A stretch of DNA of 64,000 bases, taken from positions 5,456,001 to 5,520,000 of the forward strand of contig OW121857.1 in NCBI GenBank assembly GCA_933228895.1. Reading direction: 5' to 3'. Position 1 is the stretch's first letter, and every line of letters starts with the position of its first letter. This document shows, in pieces, positions 22,968-33,205 of the stretch. Below the pieces are notes generated by a model, which worked only from the letters and a program-made list of their open reading frames with translations, was not told where the DNA came from and did not search any database. This DNA is from Platycnemis pennipes (lineage: Eukaryota > Arthropoda > Insecta > Odonata > Platycnemididae). The position numbers were made by a program, and so were the translations under genes.

Positions 22968-24429
22968 AGTGCTAGGGAAAGAGAACCGGTGGTACTTGTT
23001 ATCGTGCAAATATTCTGTCCATGTAATTTCTCGCCTAGAATGGAGAGTGCCTTTTCCTTTTAATCGGTGCATAAACGATACGTTCGCCATGGCTTTAAAG
23101 TTGAGCAAGCAGCGGAGAATAATGGGAGAGAATGAATTAGTGAGTGAAGCGATTAGTTTTTTCGCGTGGGCAAGCAAGGACTTATTCTGTTCGCGGAGCC
23201 TGGAAGGGGAAATTTGTATTCATAGGCGAAACGAATTCAGAGGTGATGGATTTTTCGATTTTGATGTAGGATTTAGCGAGTCTGAATAAGCCAACACTCT
23301 ATTCATAATTCTCCTGAAATGTTGATCTAAATTATGGTTATTTTATGATTATTTATCGTGGTGCACTTCGCTTTTATTCTAATAGTGGTATGAAATCAGT
23401 TGAATGTTTATGCTCCTAGCAGACCTATTGCTTTCTGACTGCGGGGAATGCATTTTATAATATTCTTTGGAGAATTAACTTTATCATCTGATCGTTTCTT
23501 AGACATGTAAAGATTATTCTGGCAGGAGTCCTATAAATGCAACGGGAACGAAAATCGTGGCTTCTGTCTTTGTAATCGCATTCCATCGCTTAGGTTGTAG
23601 TTTCTGGTGAAATCAAATGTGCGTAATATATGTGTTCATTTTCATAGGTATAGTTGACAGTTTTGTGTGTTTTTCTCGTGTCTTGTATGACTAGCTTTTA
23701 TGAAGGAAAATTCAGGGTAAGAGGCGGCGAGAGTTCGCCTCCGAGAGTGGTACCTACGTGATCGGAATTGGGAAGACGCTATAAATTGCAGCCGAGAAAG
23801 AAACCGGTTCAACAAAGGGATCTCAAGTGGCTTCGTGTTCTTCGCTCGCCTTGTCGTTGCCTCCAAATCGATTTTGCTCCTTGGAATCCTCGTGCAGGGG
23901 GCTCTTAAGGTCTGCTTTGCTCACGTCGCAAATGGCAAGGGGCTGTCTTCACCGAAAATAAGAACTAACCTTGGCTTTTAAGGGAAATGCTTTTGAATGA
24001 GAGAAGGGAAAGGACAGGCACGATGGCAAATTTAGCGAGAGGAACACTTACAGAGCTATGTGGCGAAACGTCGAGCTGAGGCGAGCGAGCTTATGTAAGT
24101 AGTGAATGCCGAGATACGGAGGATGTCTATGCGACCGATACGTTCTTTTTGGAGAGAGATTGACGTTATTTCATACTGTTCACGCATATGCGCGAGTGAA
24201 AATGGATAACTTAGCTAGTCAGGTAATCAAATGGAATAGTTGTATGCAGAAAGAAAATGTTAGGTGGGATGATATTAACATCCGATGAAAAGTTTTATCT
24301 ACTCAACGTAGCGCTTCATTGGAACACTGATATTCCACGGTGGTGTGCTAGAATAGTAGGTACTTATTTGGGGCAGGAGTTGGCTTAATGGATGAGTTAC
24401 TTTAAGCCCCCCATTCAGTCGTAGAAAAC
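22968..24429. other. no gene recognised
   Basis: Unique sequence. The frame 22969-23289 (106 codons) and the minus frame 23642-23866 have no known motif or splice support. Nothing else seen. Confidence 0.35.
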
Positions 24430-24722
24430 AGAAACTCAGAGTCCTGAGGGAAATGTTTCCCGTTAGCTCTTCACATTTATTTAACCCTTTTGTTTGGAAG
24501 AAGGAATTTAACGAGTTAACTTTGTCAAGAGTGTTTGTGGCCATTTCACCCTCATCATTTTTAAGTGACTGGACGGCAGAAATATTGTCTTGCACCTCCC
24601 TGACGTACGACCCGAAGATTTTTGGATTCTCCTCTAGTTGCTCCCCAAGTTTTTTCTTTTGAATTCTACAAATGCGTTACCAAGGGCTGTCTTTGCAGTG
24701 GATTTTGAATTTTTATAATATT
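24430..24722 (-). pseudogene. LINE RT upstream fragment
   Basis: The minus strand encodes, with a frameshift near 24660, KTALGNAFVEFKRK, then LGEQLEENPKIFGSYVREVQ and LKNDEGEMATNTLDKVNSLN followed by SFF. That is the stretch between endonuclease and RT in jockey/CR1-like LINEs (consensus NPKxFxxYVR ... L.D.G...T....KA..LN.FF). It is the only such 5'-ward LINE piece found in the window. It might come from LINE-A or LINE-B, but no overlap exists to prove it. Confidence 0.7.
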
Positions 24723-24725
24723 TAA

Positions 24726-24803
24726 AATCATTCGCCTTGCCCGGTGTTCGAACCCGGATCCCCTGATTTTCAGCCATATGCTTTAACCAGTTAAGCTACC
24801 GAG
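24726..24803 (-). mobile_element. tRNA-derived SINE head (S)
   Basis: On minus: A-box TAGCTTAACTGG and B-box GGTTCGAACACC in a cloverleaf-like context (CCGGGTTCGAACACCGGG T-arm), then CAAGGCGAATGATTTT as in the 28.1-kb head. It abuts the LINE RT fragment on one side and LINE-B6 on the other. Confidence 0.7.
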
Positions 24804-24808
24804 ATGAA

Positions 24809-25039
24809 AATCTGTCAGTTTGGCAATCAATTTCTCTAATTTTCTAATTATGGTCCAGTCTACCATAGTAAGTTGGGGTTCGAAAGATGTTTTTGGCGTC
24901 ATCACTGAGAATATTGTCTTGGAATTTATTTGTGAGATTAAGTCTAAATTTCAACCTGCAATCTGACAATTATTCCCATTTTGATTCATTTAGTAGACTG
25001 GTTACGCAATGTAGTTATCGTATCGTCCCTTACAAATTG
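24809..25039 (-). mobile_element. LINE-B copy 6, internal fragment
   Basis: It covers the segment from the IDCRTDRF region back to the VKG/YDN region on the minus strand. Both the 3' UTR/tail and the 5' part are missing. It lies between a SINE and LINE-A3 in opposite orientation. Confidence 0.78.
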
Positions 25040-25048
25040 CACGAGGCC

Positions 25049-25166
25049 CTAGTTGCATGAGACCCTATAGTTGCTTGTTTGCATGTTAGTAGTGCATGCT
25101 TGGTGATCTTCACCCCCTGCCACACACCCTCACGGTGGCTTGCAGGGTATTGTGTAGATGTAGATG
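25049..25166 (+). mobile_element. LINE-A copy 3, 3' end only
   Basis: Contains CTAGTTGCATGAGACCCTAT, the hairpin CCCTGCCACACACCCTCACG...GCAGGG and a TAGATG tail. It begins within about 10 bp of the end of LINE-B6. Confidence 0.85.
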
Positions 25167-26546
25167 AACCCTCCTCACCTCTGTCTGAAACGACGCTCTT
25201 AGCGGAAGAATGGCTATGATCAAGGCAAGACGCCGATGTGCTATGCTCTTTAATAACCTTAATCATTAATCAGGATTCGTTTTAATGGTCATCCGATAGA
25301 TGTCACGCACAGTTCACGTGTAGGATTGGGGCGAATGTGAGCTTAAGCATTTTCACCGCTAGTTCACAGAGAGTAGCATCGAATCGGCGGTGACGGCATG
25401 ACAACTACGTTACCGTTGTTCGTTTATTTTCGGCGGGTTTCAATGACTTATTTCACGTAATCGTGCGTGTTAAACTATCCATCAGAATGGTATTGAATGC
25501 AGATCTATGATTCTGAAACTATTGTGGCCCCACTGCTTACCAATAGCGCTCGCTGAAAAGAAGGGTGTTTTCTTTCGTAGAGACCACTTCATCTGGTTCA
25601 TATACCTGAGAAAAGTTCTTGAAAAAAAATACTGTCATATATTTGCAAAAAGATTTTAGTCATATTAATGTATCACCATATTTCGTCTCTTAAATAATAT
25701 CATCTTAATGTATCTTCATATTTCATCTCTTAAATGCAAAACTATGGTTTTTTTTGGAGTGGTCGGTGATCAAAGGCTCTTAAAAAGTTTTTTCATTACA
25801 TGGTTTAGATTTATAAGTTTTCATTTCATGGTATAGATTTAAAGGTGCGAGCTCCAAATGTGGTTCTCATTCTCTCTATATAAGTACACTCTAATTACTA
25901 TTCACATTTGTTGAAAAATGCTCAAATGAAATGAAGTCTCCCGGAATGGAATATTTTGGCGGAAATACATGCCATCCATGACGGATTGTTGACGGTGTGC
26001 TTGGTGCCTATCACTATGCCATATCGCGATCAATTACAGGGATGTGGATTCCACCTAACTGTGTTTGAGGTCAGATCGGACACAAATTTTACTTCTCGTA
26101 TCGGTTTGACTGATATTCATCATCAAGTGTGATCTGCCTTAAATAAGTGGGAAGGGATAGAACCCACGGGGCAGGTACACACAATTGGGTTTCTCTTTTT
26201 TTTTATGGCTGTATTTTGTGGGATGCATGAGCGGTGCCTGTAGTAAAATAAAACCTTTATGAATGAACTGTTGTGCGTCTCTCAAGTTTTTGAAAATTTT
26301 CGAAAAGGCAAAGGGAATGGTATGTAGGAGGAGATAAAGAGGCCAGCGCCAACGCTGAAAAACCAAAGCTCGAACGGGTAAAATAGTATTGTTTATTAGG
26401 AAGCTGGGTACCCAGCAGTCAGCAATGAAATAAGCAGTAGAACATCTCAGGTAAATTGGTCATTCTACCAAGAGAAGAATCACTGGAAATACATGCGTGG
26501 AAGTAAAGAAACACTTCAGCAGAGTGCATATCGCTATATATCATAC
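25167..26546. other. no gene recognised
   Basis: Unique sequence apart from the small tandem duplications at 25661-25841. Frames lack motifs. Confidence 0.4.
25661..25841. repeat. two small two-copy tandem duplications
   Basis: A 40-bp unit repeats at 25661-25695 and 25701-25735 (TTAATGTATC...TCTCTTAAAT, few mismatches). A 29-bp unit repeats at 25787-25813 and 25816-25841 (TTTCATTACATGG/TTTCATTTCATGG then TAGATTTA). They look like replication-slippage products. Confidence 0.7.
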
Positions 26547-27480
26547 ATGTCGTAAACTGGGATTCATCAAAAGAATCCTGGGGAAATGTGACGATCATGT
26601 ACGAGAAATCAGCTACTTTTCCCTAGTTAGACCTCATTTGGAATATGCTGCCAGTGTATGGGATCCCTACGAAATCGGTCCAAATAATGAACTTGAACGT
26701 GTGCAGCGAAGATCGGCAAGATTTGTAAAGGGACAGTACGATAACCTTATTAGCGTACCCAGTCTATTAAATGAATTAAAATGGGAATCATTGTCAGATC
26801 TCAGGCTGAAATTTAGACTTAATCTCTTAAACAAATTCCAGGACCATATTTTCACCATGTGACCAGGTGTTTTAAATTGATAGCGTGAAAATTCGTGAAC
26901 CTGAAGCAGAGTGTTATAATTGATTTATTATTATAATATCATTATGATGTTATAATTATCATCATTGATTGTATTGTATCTATAGCATAATCTTGAATTG
27001 AAATTGAATATTATTCGCACTGTACTGCATGTCTAAAAGGCCAAAGGTCTACGACAATAAACTTATTATTATATATTTTCAGTGATGACGTTAAAACTAT
27101 TTTGCGAACGCCAACTTACTATGGTAGACTGGACCATAATCACAAAATTAGAGAAATTGATTGCTGGACTGACAGATTCAAAATGTCCTTTTTTCCTCGT
27201 ACAATTAGAGATATGACTAGCTGTAAATATATCCAATACGAGTGTAGCAATGGATAACTTTGGTAGCTGCATGTTGGTGTAAGGACTTGAAGCTAACCCA
27301 ACTAACAGCATGTTTTTGCTAGTTTGCTTAGCTATTTTTATCTCTTTTGGAATAGTGTGGTTTAGGACAGTATATAAATACCAATCCTTTTCATGCATGA
27401 AATGTAGTGCATGTTTGGCGAGAACTCACCCCCTGCCACACATCTTATGGTGGCTCGCGGGGTATTATGTAGATGTAGAT
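26547..27480 (+). mobile_element. LINE-B copy 7, interrupted by a 218-bp retroposon
   Basis: The 5' part 26547-26854 encodes CRKLGFIKRILGKCDDHVRE, SLVRPHLEYAASVWDP and ERVQRRSARFVKG without a stop. The 3' part 27073-27480 resumes at the same codon after the insert and ends with hairpin and TAGATG tail. Outside the insert it is one of the less decayed LINE-B frames. 5'-truncated. Confidence 0.88.
26855..27072 (+). mobile_element. 218-bp retroposed insert with 9-bp target duplication
   Basis: ATATTTTCA at 26846-26854 is repeated at 27073-27081, and removing one copy plus the insert restores the LINE-B sequence. The insert ends in ACAATAAACTTATTATTAT, an AATAAA plus TTA-type tail, as expected for target-primed reverse transcription. 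No coding region or A/B boxes are seen, so it is probably a 5'-truncated LINE 3' end of another family. Confidence 0.85.
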
Positions 27481-27915
27481 ATCTGGATCATGCTTCTTTA
27501 CGGCAGTGAGGTATGGACGATGACGGCAGCAGAGAACTCGAGGGCGGAGGCATTTGAAATGTGGTGTAACAGAAGAATGATGAAGATGAAATGGATCGAC
27601 CCAGAACATAACGAGGAAGTCCCAAGTAGAGTGGGAGAGAAGAAGGGTGCTTTGAAAACCCTAGGAAGAAGACGGAATACCTTAATCGGCTCAGCCACTT
27701 CATGAGACATGATGGACTGACGATGAAGACAATCGTAGAGGGAATTATGAATAGGAGGAATAAAAAAGGAAGGCTCCTTGTAAGAGATACATAGGAAGAT
27801 TAGCGAAGGGTGTGAAAGAGAAGAATTATTATGCTAACATGAGGAGGTTTGCATAATAGCGTGTGGAGAGCTGCGTCAAATCAATCTTATTATTGTTCAC
27901 TGCTGATGATGATGC
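27481..27915 (+). mobile_element. R family copy 3
   Basis: It starts exactly after the LINE-B7 tail with the IMLLYGSEVWTMTAAEN-coding segment, then EAFEMWCNRRMMKMKWID, GEKKGALKTLGRRRNTLIGS and the conserved terminus (GCTGCGTCAAATCAATCTTA). A short GATGATGATG tail follows. Frameshifted after about 27700. Confidence 0.82.
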
Positions 27916-28128
27916 TATAAATCTCCATGGTGCTGCGTACCGCGTAAATACAGGATATTCAAAATGAGACACATCCATCAGACAGACTAGTAAGTCCTGC
28001 TGGGCCATAAAGAGGTGATGCTCAGATTAATTGAAGGCCAATCAGTTTTTTAAATTCAAAATAATGTTCAAAGCTCGCGAGCTAGCCGCGAAAACATCTA
28101 GCTCCTTTAAAGCCTTAGAATTTCCTCT

Positions 28129-28220
28129 CCTTGGTAGCGCAACTGGTAGAGCACCTGGCCGGAAATCAGGGGGTCCGGGTTAGAGTCCCGGTCAAGGCGA
28201 ATGATTTTTTCTCTGTGGAA
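28129..28220 (+). mobile_element. tRNA-derived SINE (S), best-preserved cloverleaf
   Basis: 28129-28199 folds as a tRNA: acceptor CCTTGG with TCAAGG, D-arm GCGC/GAGC, anticodon stem CCTGG/TCAGG with a 7-base loop (GGA at the anticodon position), T-arm CCGGG/CCCGG. A-box TAGCGCAACTGG; B-box GGTTAGAGTCC has one changed base. C instead of T before the anticodon and the altered T-loop argue against a working tRNA. The body GCGAATGATTTTTTCTCTGT recurs at 47.6 and 48.4 kb. Confidence 0.75.
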
Positions 28221-28245
28221 TATCTTGCATTCAAAATAATGTGAT

Positions 28246-28937
28246 GGTAATGCGAGAATGATGGTCCTCTGGAATTAGAGAATGTATTTCTTTTTCCCTA
28301 ACGAGTCCGAGAACATTTCTTTTTTTGTGACGCACATGAACACTAATGAAATGCCATTCCGTAAGCATCGACATATGCCATGAGTAAATAATCGGCGATT
28401 ATCTGTCCGATGGCCTCATGGATTATTTGACGCTTAGTACGGTGAGCGGTTATAAAGAGTCATGCTTCATTCAATATCTCATTCATTTTAGAGCTACTAG
28501 GTTGAAATAAAAGCTCGAATTGAGGTCCTAACCTTTTATGGAGAATCCAAGGCGATCAGGATGCAATAAAGGTGTCATCGTAGCAGATTTGAGAAGGTAG
28601 CGACCATTTTGATTGGCTCGGGAATACGAGCTTCCTACTCACTGTACTCGTATGGATGAAGTTGTTTTGTACGCAGTGAAAATTGGAGTAGTGAAATGAA
28701 TAATGGAATGCAGTTTTAAAATCCCTCGGGGAGATGGAGGAAAGTCCGCTAGCCGGCAAAAGAGCGCCAGGTTGAATGCGAACCAGTTTTATTAATGCAA
28801 TTGACTCCTAGTCAGACTCCTCTAAATTAAATGCGTTAACACGTTCCTTTTCTCGAGTGAAAATTTCTCAAGTCTTCCACAGGGTCAAAAGCTGTCGTTT
28901 TCCGAAACGTCGGCAGAGATCCAGCCTTTAACATAGG
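28246..28937. other. no gene recognised
   Basis: Unique sequence. TTTTCCGAAACGTCGGCAG at about 28890-28909 resembles the GAAAC boxes of the foldbacks but lacks a visible palindrome. LINE-A4 begins about 30 bp later. Confidence 0.35.
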
Positions 28938-29780
28938 TGAGGTAGTTAGAACTTAACCTTGAAAAGTGTGTAGCTATCAATTTTTGGAGGAGGAATAATT
29001 CGATAGAGCGTAACTATAAAATTAGTAACATGAAGATCGAAAACGTTGAAACCATAAGATATTTAGATGTAGCAATCACTAAGGATTTATCGTGGGGAAG
29101 ACACATAAGGGAAATATGCGGCCGAGCGAAGAGAAAGCTAGGATTTATAGAAAGGGTACTTGGGAAATGTGATGAGAAGACAAAAGAGCGATGTCACTTT
29201 TCAATAGTTAGGCCCCATCTTGAATATGCAGCCAGTGTATGGGATCCGAATGAATTAGGTTTGATCAGAGAACTAGACAGCGTAGAGCAGCTAGGTTCGT
29301 TAAAAGGTGTTACGATAGGTTGAGTAGTGTTTCAGGATTAATACAGGAATTAGTGTGGGAATCATTATCAGAGCGTAGGTTAAAGTACAGATTAAATCTA
29401 TTAGAGAAACTTCAATCGGATAGCTTTACTGAAGATGTTAGGCACATATTAAATACACCAGCGTATTATGCTACATTCGATTAGATAAACAAAATTTGAG
29501 AGATGGATTGTCGTACCGATAGATTCAAAATGGCATTTTTCTCCCGTACTATAAGAGAACAGAATATGTAGCATAGCAAAGGGGAAATATTTTAGAGTAG
29601 TCTGTAGTGCATGATGCATGCATTAATCCCTTAAATACTATGTAGATACTAACAATCTAGTTGCATGAGACCCTATAGTTGCTTGTTTGCATGTCGGTAG
29701 TGCCTGCATGGTGATCTTCACCCCCTGCCATACGCCCTCGTGGTGGCTTGCAGGGTATCGTTTAGATGTAGATGTAGAGG
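28938..29780 (+). mobile_element. LINE-A copy 4, longest LINE-A
   Basis: It starts at the LELNLEKCVAINFWRRNN segment (RT thumb entry, LN-x-x-KC motif) and continues through ENVETIRYLDVAITKDLSWG, AKRKLGFIERVLGKCDEK and RPHLEYAASVWDPNELG. A deletion near 29285 breaks the RRAARFVK region. 3' UTR, hairpin (CCCTGCCATACGCCCTCGTG) and TAGATG repeats follow. Non-functional. Confidence 0.88.
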
Positions 29781-31056
29781 AGGCCTAATCCTTCCCAGGA
29801 ACACCTATTCTGGCTTCCGTAGCCATCCATAGGCTATCATGCCAACGCTCCTCCGGCACGTGCTAACCTCCTTGGGAGGAACCGACTCTTCAGTGCTGGG
29901 CATGACGAAAACCGCTATCCTTTACGTTCAGTGGTCATTGCCATTGTATCAATCACGTAGTTGGTTGACCTCAGAGTTGAATCACTGTGTTCAATTGCTT
30001 CACCTTCTCAATGTCTGTCGATTGTTTGAAAGTAACCCCATGGAGTAATATATACCCGATGCGCCCAAACAAAGAAAGAGCAGGTTTTAAATTTAAGCCC
30101 CGTTCTTTTCGTTTGCGAGTTATGGTAAAAATGACATTGTCTGAAACTTTGTGCTGTAAACTTGGCCTAATTTCTATCGTTTTGCGTAATTTCCCCATAA
30201 AAATAGACGATGGTATTTTCACTATGGATCTTTAGAATCCCAAAATTTCTTCTATAGATATCTCGTAAATGAGACCTATGGTGAGCGTTGAGCGTAGTTG
30301 ATCCTAACATCTTACTCAAGATGTCCTCACTGCGACATAAAAACCACACTCTTGCCATGATGTGAGCGAGTTGATTCCTTCCCGCAATCACTTGAGAGTA
30401 GTGAATTCTTCTTTTGCATGGGCAAGGTAAATGCGTGAACATTCTTTCACTCGAGCATTGTGAGTGGAAGGTTGGGGAGAAGGGGAGCTTCGGAGAAAAG
30501 TGCATCGTGTGAGGGAAAACAGGTGGAGAAAATCAAGGAGCGTCCTCCATTCCACCGGTTTCTTAAGAATGGGCACTAGGAAAGTAATATTAGTGGAATA
30601 AAAAATGAGTGAGCGCTACTTTTTTCCCCTCCAGGTGTTTATGTGTCTTAAGTGCCTGTATCAATCACGTAGCAGGTCATAAATAATACCGTTGACCTGT
30701 TGTCAATATATTTATCAGTTAGTTCTGAGATGTGCATGATTGCACTGAGAAGCCTTCTAAGAAACTTGAGGCACTTTTTCGCTACATCCATGGCTGAGTT
30801 AACAATTGAGAAAGACTCCTGATGTTCTTCGTGTGAAGCAATAGTACAATAGCAGCAGTTGTGAAACAAGCAGGAATATATCTTTCCTAGTACCAGCTCC
30901 TGTTGCATAGTGCGTAGAGGGTATTTAATGATTTCGTTGGTGCATTATTGTAGTATGAATTAAAATCTGATGGAAATTGACTAGCGCTCTGCATTTTTGT
31001 GTTTGGTATCGAGAAAAAATGTCGTAGATATACTGTGTAGGATCCTGTTGTGTCGT
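29781..31056. other. no gene recognised
   Basis: Unique sequence with several open frames of 80-112 codons on both strands (about 29987-30235, 30167-30505, 30648-30908), none with known motifs or paired splice sites. Confidence 0.35.
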
Positions 31057-31211
31057 ATTCAACGATTAAAAGATGTAATTTGTACGCAGATTAAACTAAC
31101 TGTATATTACTAATGACCGGTTTCGCCGAATATACTTGTGTGAAATTTGCCAAGTTTAATTTTATCTGTAAAATGTGAAGTTTTACAAAATCGAGTCTAA
31201 AATCGTTGAAT
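31057..31211 (-). repeat. foldback element with GAAACCGGT box
   Basis: ATTCAACGATT at 31057-31067 pairs perfectly with AATCGTTGAAT at 31201-31211, and ATTAAACT at 31090 with AGTTTAAT at 31153. On minus, GGCGAAACCGGT (31116-31127) lies just before the inner arm. It belongs to the palindromic group also seen at 44.0, 45.5, 48.1 and 53.1 kb. Confidence 0.6.
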
Positions 31212-31323
31212 TCTTTACAGTTACAACTGCTATATATGCACACAATAAATAAAATATTTATAATTATTCATGTTTTGAAAAAAACCCATTTTTTTAGATT
31301 GTCTCCTGGTGTCTTTTGTACAG

Positions 31324-31426
31324 CTATGAAACGGAACTCAAAAAACGTAGTTCTCATTGATGAGGTAAATGTTCATTCCGTTGGCCACAACATCCTTCTG
31401 CAGCGGGAAGATCGGGTAAACAGCGG
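31324..31426 (+). CDS. candidate internal coding exon, function unknown
   Basis: A pyrimidine-rich acceptor (CTCCTGGTGTCTTTTGTACAG, ending 31323) precedes a 103-base stretch open in only one frame and followed by GTAAGA at 31427. An alternative donor, GTAAAC, lies at 31416. The frame (2 leading bases, 33 codons, 2 trailing bases) reads NSKNVVLIDEVNVHSVGHNI then LLQREDR. It is more GC-rich than its flanks and unique in the window. I recognise no family. It could be an exon of a host gene on the + strand or a chance frame; splice signals plus composition favour the former modestly. Confidence 0.35.
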
Positions 31427-31442
31427 GTAAGAGGAAGGATAA

Positions 31443-31477
31443 GGGAGGGGGGTAGGTTTGGAGGGGGAGGGGGTGGG
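31443..31477 (+). other. G-rich tract, G-quadruplex candidate
   Basis: Five runs of three or more G (GGG, GGGGGG, GGGGG, GGGGG, GGG) lie within 35 bases, directly after the candidate exon's donor. This fits the usual four-run quadruplex rule on the plus strand. Confidence 0.7.
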
Positions 31478-31698
31478 ATGAGTAGGTCACGTTCAAGGCG
31501 AGAGATTTGAAGGAGCCGAATGCAGATGAGTTTTAAAGTGTGGTATGAGGGGTGAATATTTGGAAGGGAGAGTCTTTAAATCAATGATTGGAAATGACAG
31601 GAAATCGCTTAGCTAGGATTTAGATGCAATTCAATAGTGGTACGACAAATGGCAGTTAGACCTTTCTAGCATTTCTGCTGCCGCTGCTATACCTGCTT

Positions 31699-32518
31699 GA
31701 CCATATTTCCAGTTATGATGTTAAAAATATTTTGCGAACCCCAACTTACTACGGTAGACTGGACCATGATCACAAAATTAGAGAAATTAATTGCCGAACT
31801 GACAGATTCAAAATGTCCTTGTTTCCTCGTACAATTGCGGCTATTAATAATGGTAAATATATCCGGTACGAGTGCAGCAATGGATAACATTGGTAGCTGC
31901 ATGTTGGTATAAGGACTTAAAGCTAACCCAACTAACACCACGTTTTTGCATCTTTGCTTTGCTATTTTTATCTTTTCTTAAATAGTGTAGTTTAGAAGAG
32001 TATATAAATACCAATCCTTTTTTATTCATGATACATCTACATAATACCCTGCAAGCCACCACAAGGGTGTGTGGCAGGGGGTGATTTCTCACCAAACATG
32101 CACTACATATCATGCATAAAAAAGGAATAGTATTAATATAGTAGTCAGAACTACACTATTTAAAAAAGATAGAAATTGCAAAGAAAACATGCAAAAACAT
32201 TCTGTTAGTAGGGTTAGCTTTAAGTACTCATACCAACATGCAGCTACCAATGCTATTCATTGCTACTCTCCAATAGGACATATTTACCGTTATTCGTATC
32301 TCTTATTGTGCGAGGGAAAAAGGACATTTTGAATCGGTCAGTTCGGCAATCAATTTCTCTAACTTTATGATTATGGTCCAGTCTGCCATAGTAAGTTGGG
32401 GTTCGTAAAATATTTTTAACATGTTTTTTTTGATATGCAGTGCATGTTTGGTGAGAATTTACCCCTGCCACACACCTTTATGGTGGCTTGCAAAGTATTA
32501 TGTAGATAGATAGATATA
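31699..32518 (+). mobile_element. LINE-B copy 8, interrupted by LINE-B9
   Basis: 31699-32033 carries the FSYDVKNILRTPTYYGRLDH-like region and 3' UTR. The 3' UTR resumes at about 32424 (GATATGCAGTGCATGTTTGG) and reaches the hairpin and a TAGATAGATAG tail by 32518. The break is at the TATGCATGAT-type sequence. 5'-truncated. Confidence 0.8.
32034..32421 (-). mobile_element. LINE-B copy 9 inserted in LINE-B8
   Basis: On minus it ends with hairpin and tail at 32034-32090 and begins upstream in the VKNILRTPTYYGRLDH region near 32421. It lies in opposite orientation inside the 3' UTR of LINE-B8. Flanking T-rich bases on both sides could be a diverged target duplication, but this is not clean. Confidence 0.78.
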
Positions 32519-32699
32519 GATAGGGAGCACAGGATCTTTATGAATTTTTGTAAAGAGGTAAAAGTTTGGGGAGAGAGGACATAAAGGGGCATAGGAGAGA
32601 TGTACCGTCATTGAATAAGGCTTCTGCAGTTTTTAAGGGAAAGGAAATAATATTAATTTGGAATTTTGGCTTGTGATCATTTGGAAGGACGGAGTAGGA

Positions 32700-33115
32700 G
32701 GAGATGTCATGCTTCTTTCAAGAGACCTGCAACCATGGACCCCTTGTCGGCTGGGGTAATGACAGTATTAGGGTTGATACGGAGCTGATTCAGAGCTGGG
32801 AATTTCGTTGAGAATATTTGCGTTGATGGATTGAGTGAGAAAGAGGTCTGAGAGTTTTGGAAGGAGGCGGGTGATGGAGGTTTCAACCAGGTGGGAAGGG
32901 ATTTGGATTCTTGAGGAAGAGGAGGCCGGAATTTCAGAGGATTTCACCGTGGACAGCAGTAGAGTGGTGTTGACGTGGTGATGGTGGGGGAGAAGACCAT
33001 CCCGATATGCAGGAGAGGTCGGTGGAGACGGCGAAAAGGTAAACCCGAGAAAAAGCAGAGGACCCGGCAGAGGAAGGTTGAAGAATGTCTCGAGGTCTGG
33101 TTGGGGAATGGTGAA
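32700..33115 (-). pseudogene. Penelope-like element RT N-terminal relic
   Basis: The minus strand at about 33090-33010 encodes FFNLPLPGPLLFLGFTFSPS. In another frame, from about 32950 to 32720, it encodes KFRPPLPQESKSLPTW and, further on, LRINPNTVITPADKGS. The order NLS-like segment, FxP, then NxxxTPADKGS matches the start of the RT region in Penelope-like retroelements, where an ADKG motif is characteristic. Frameshifts and stops show it is dead. The catalytic RT core is not seen. Assignment is from remembered family features and needs a search. Confidence 0.5.
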
Positions 33116-33205
33116 AGCGCAAATACGAGATTTAGAAGGAAGACAACGTATTTATGAAGACGTTTGAGAGAACGTTGAGCAGATTTGAGAATATCGTTGG
33201 CGTTA

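Noticed and set aside
28129..28199. Functional tRNA gene
   Set aside because: Altered T-loop, C at position 33 and a SINE-type body shared with other loci point to a SINE.
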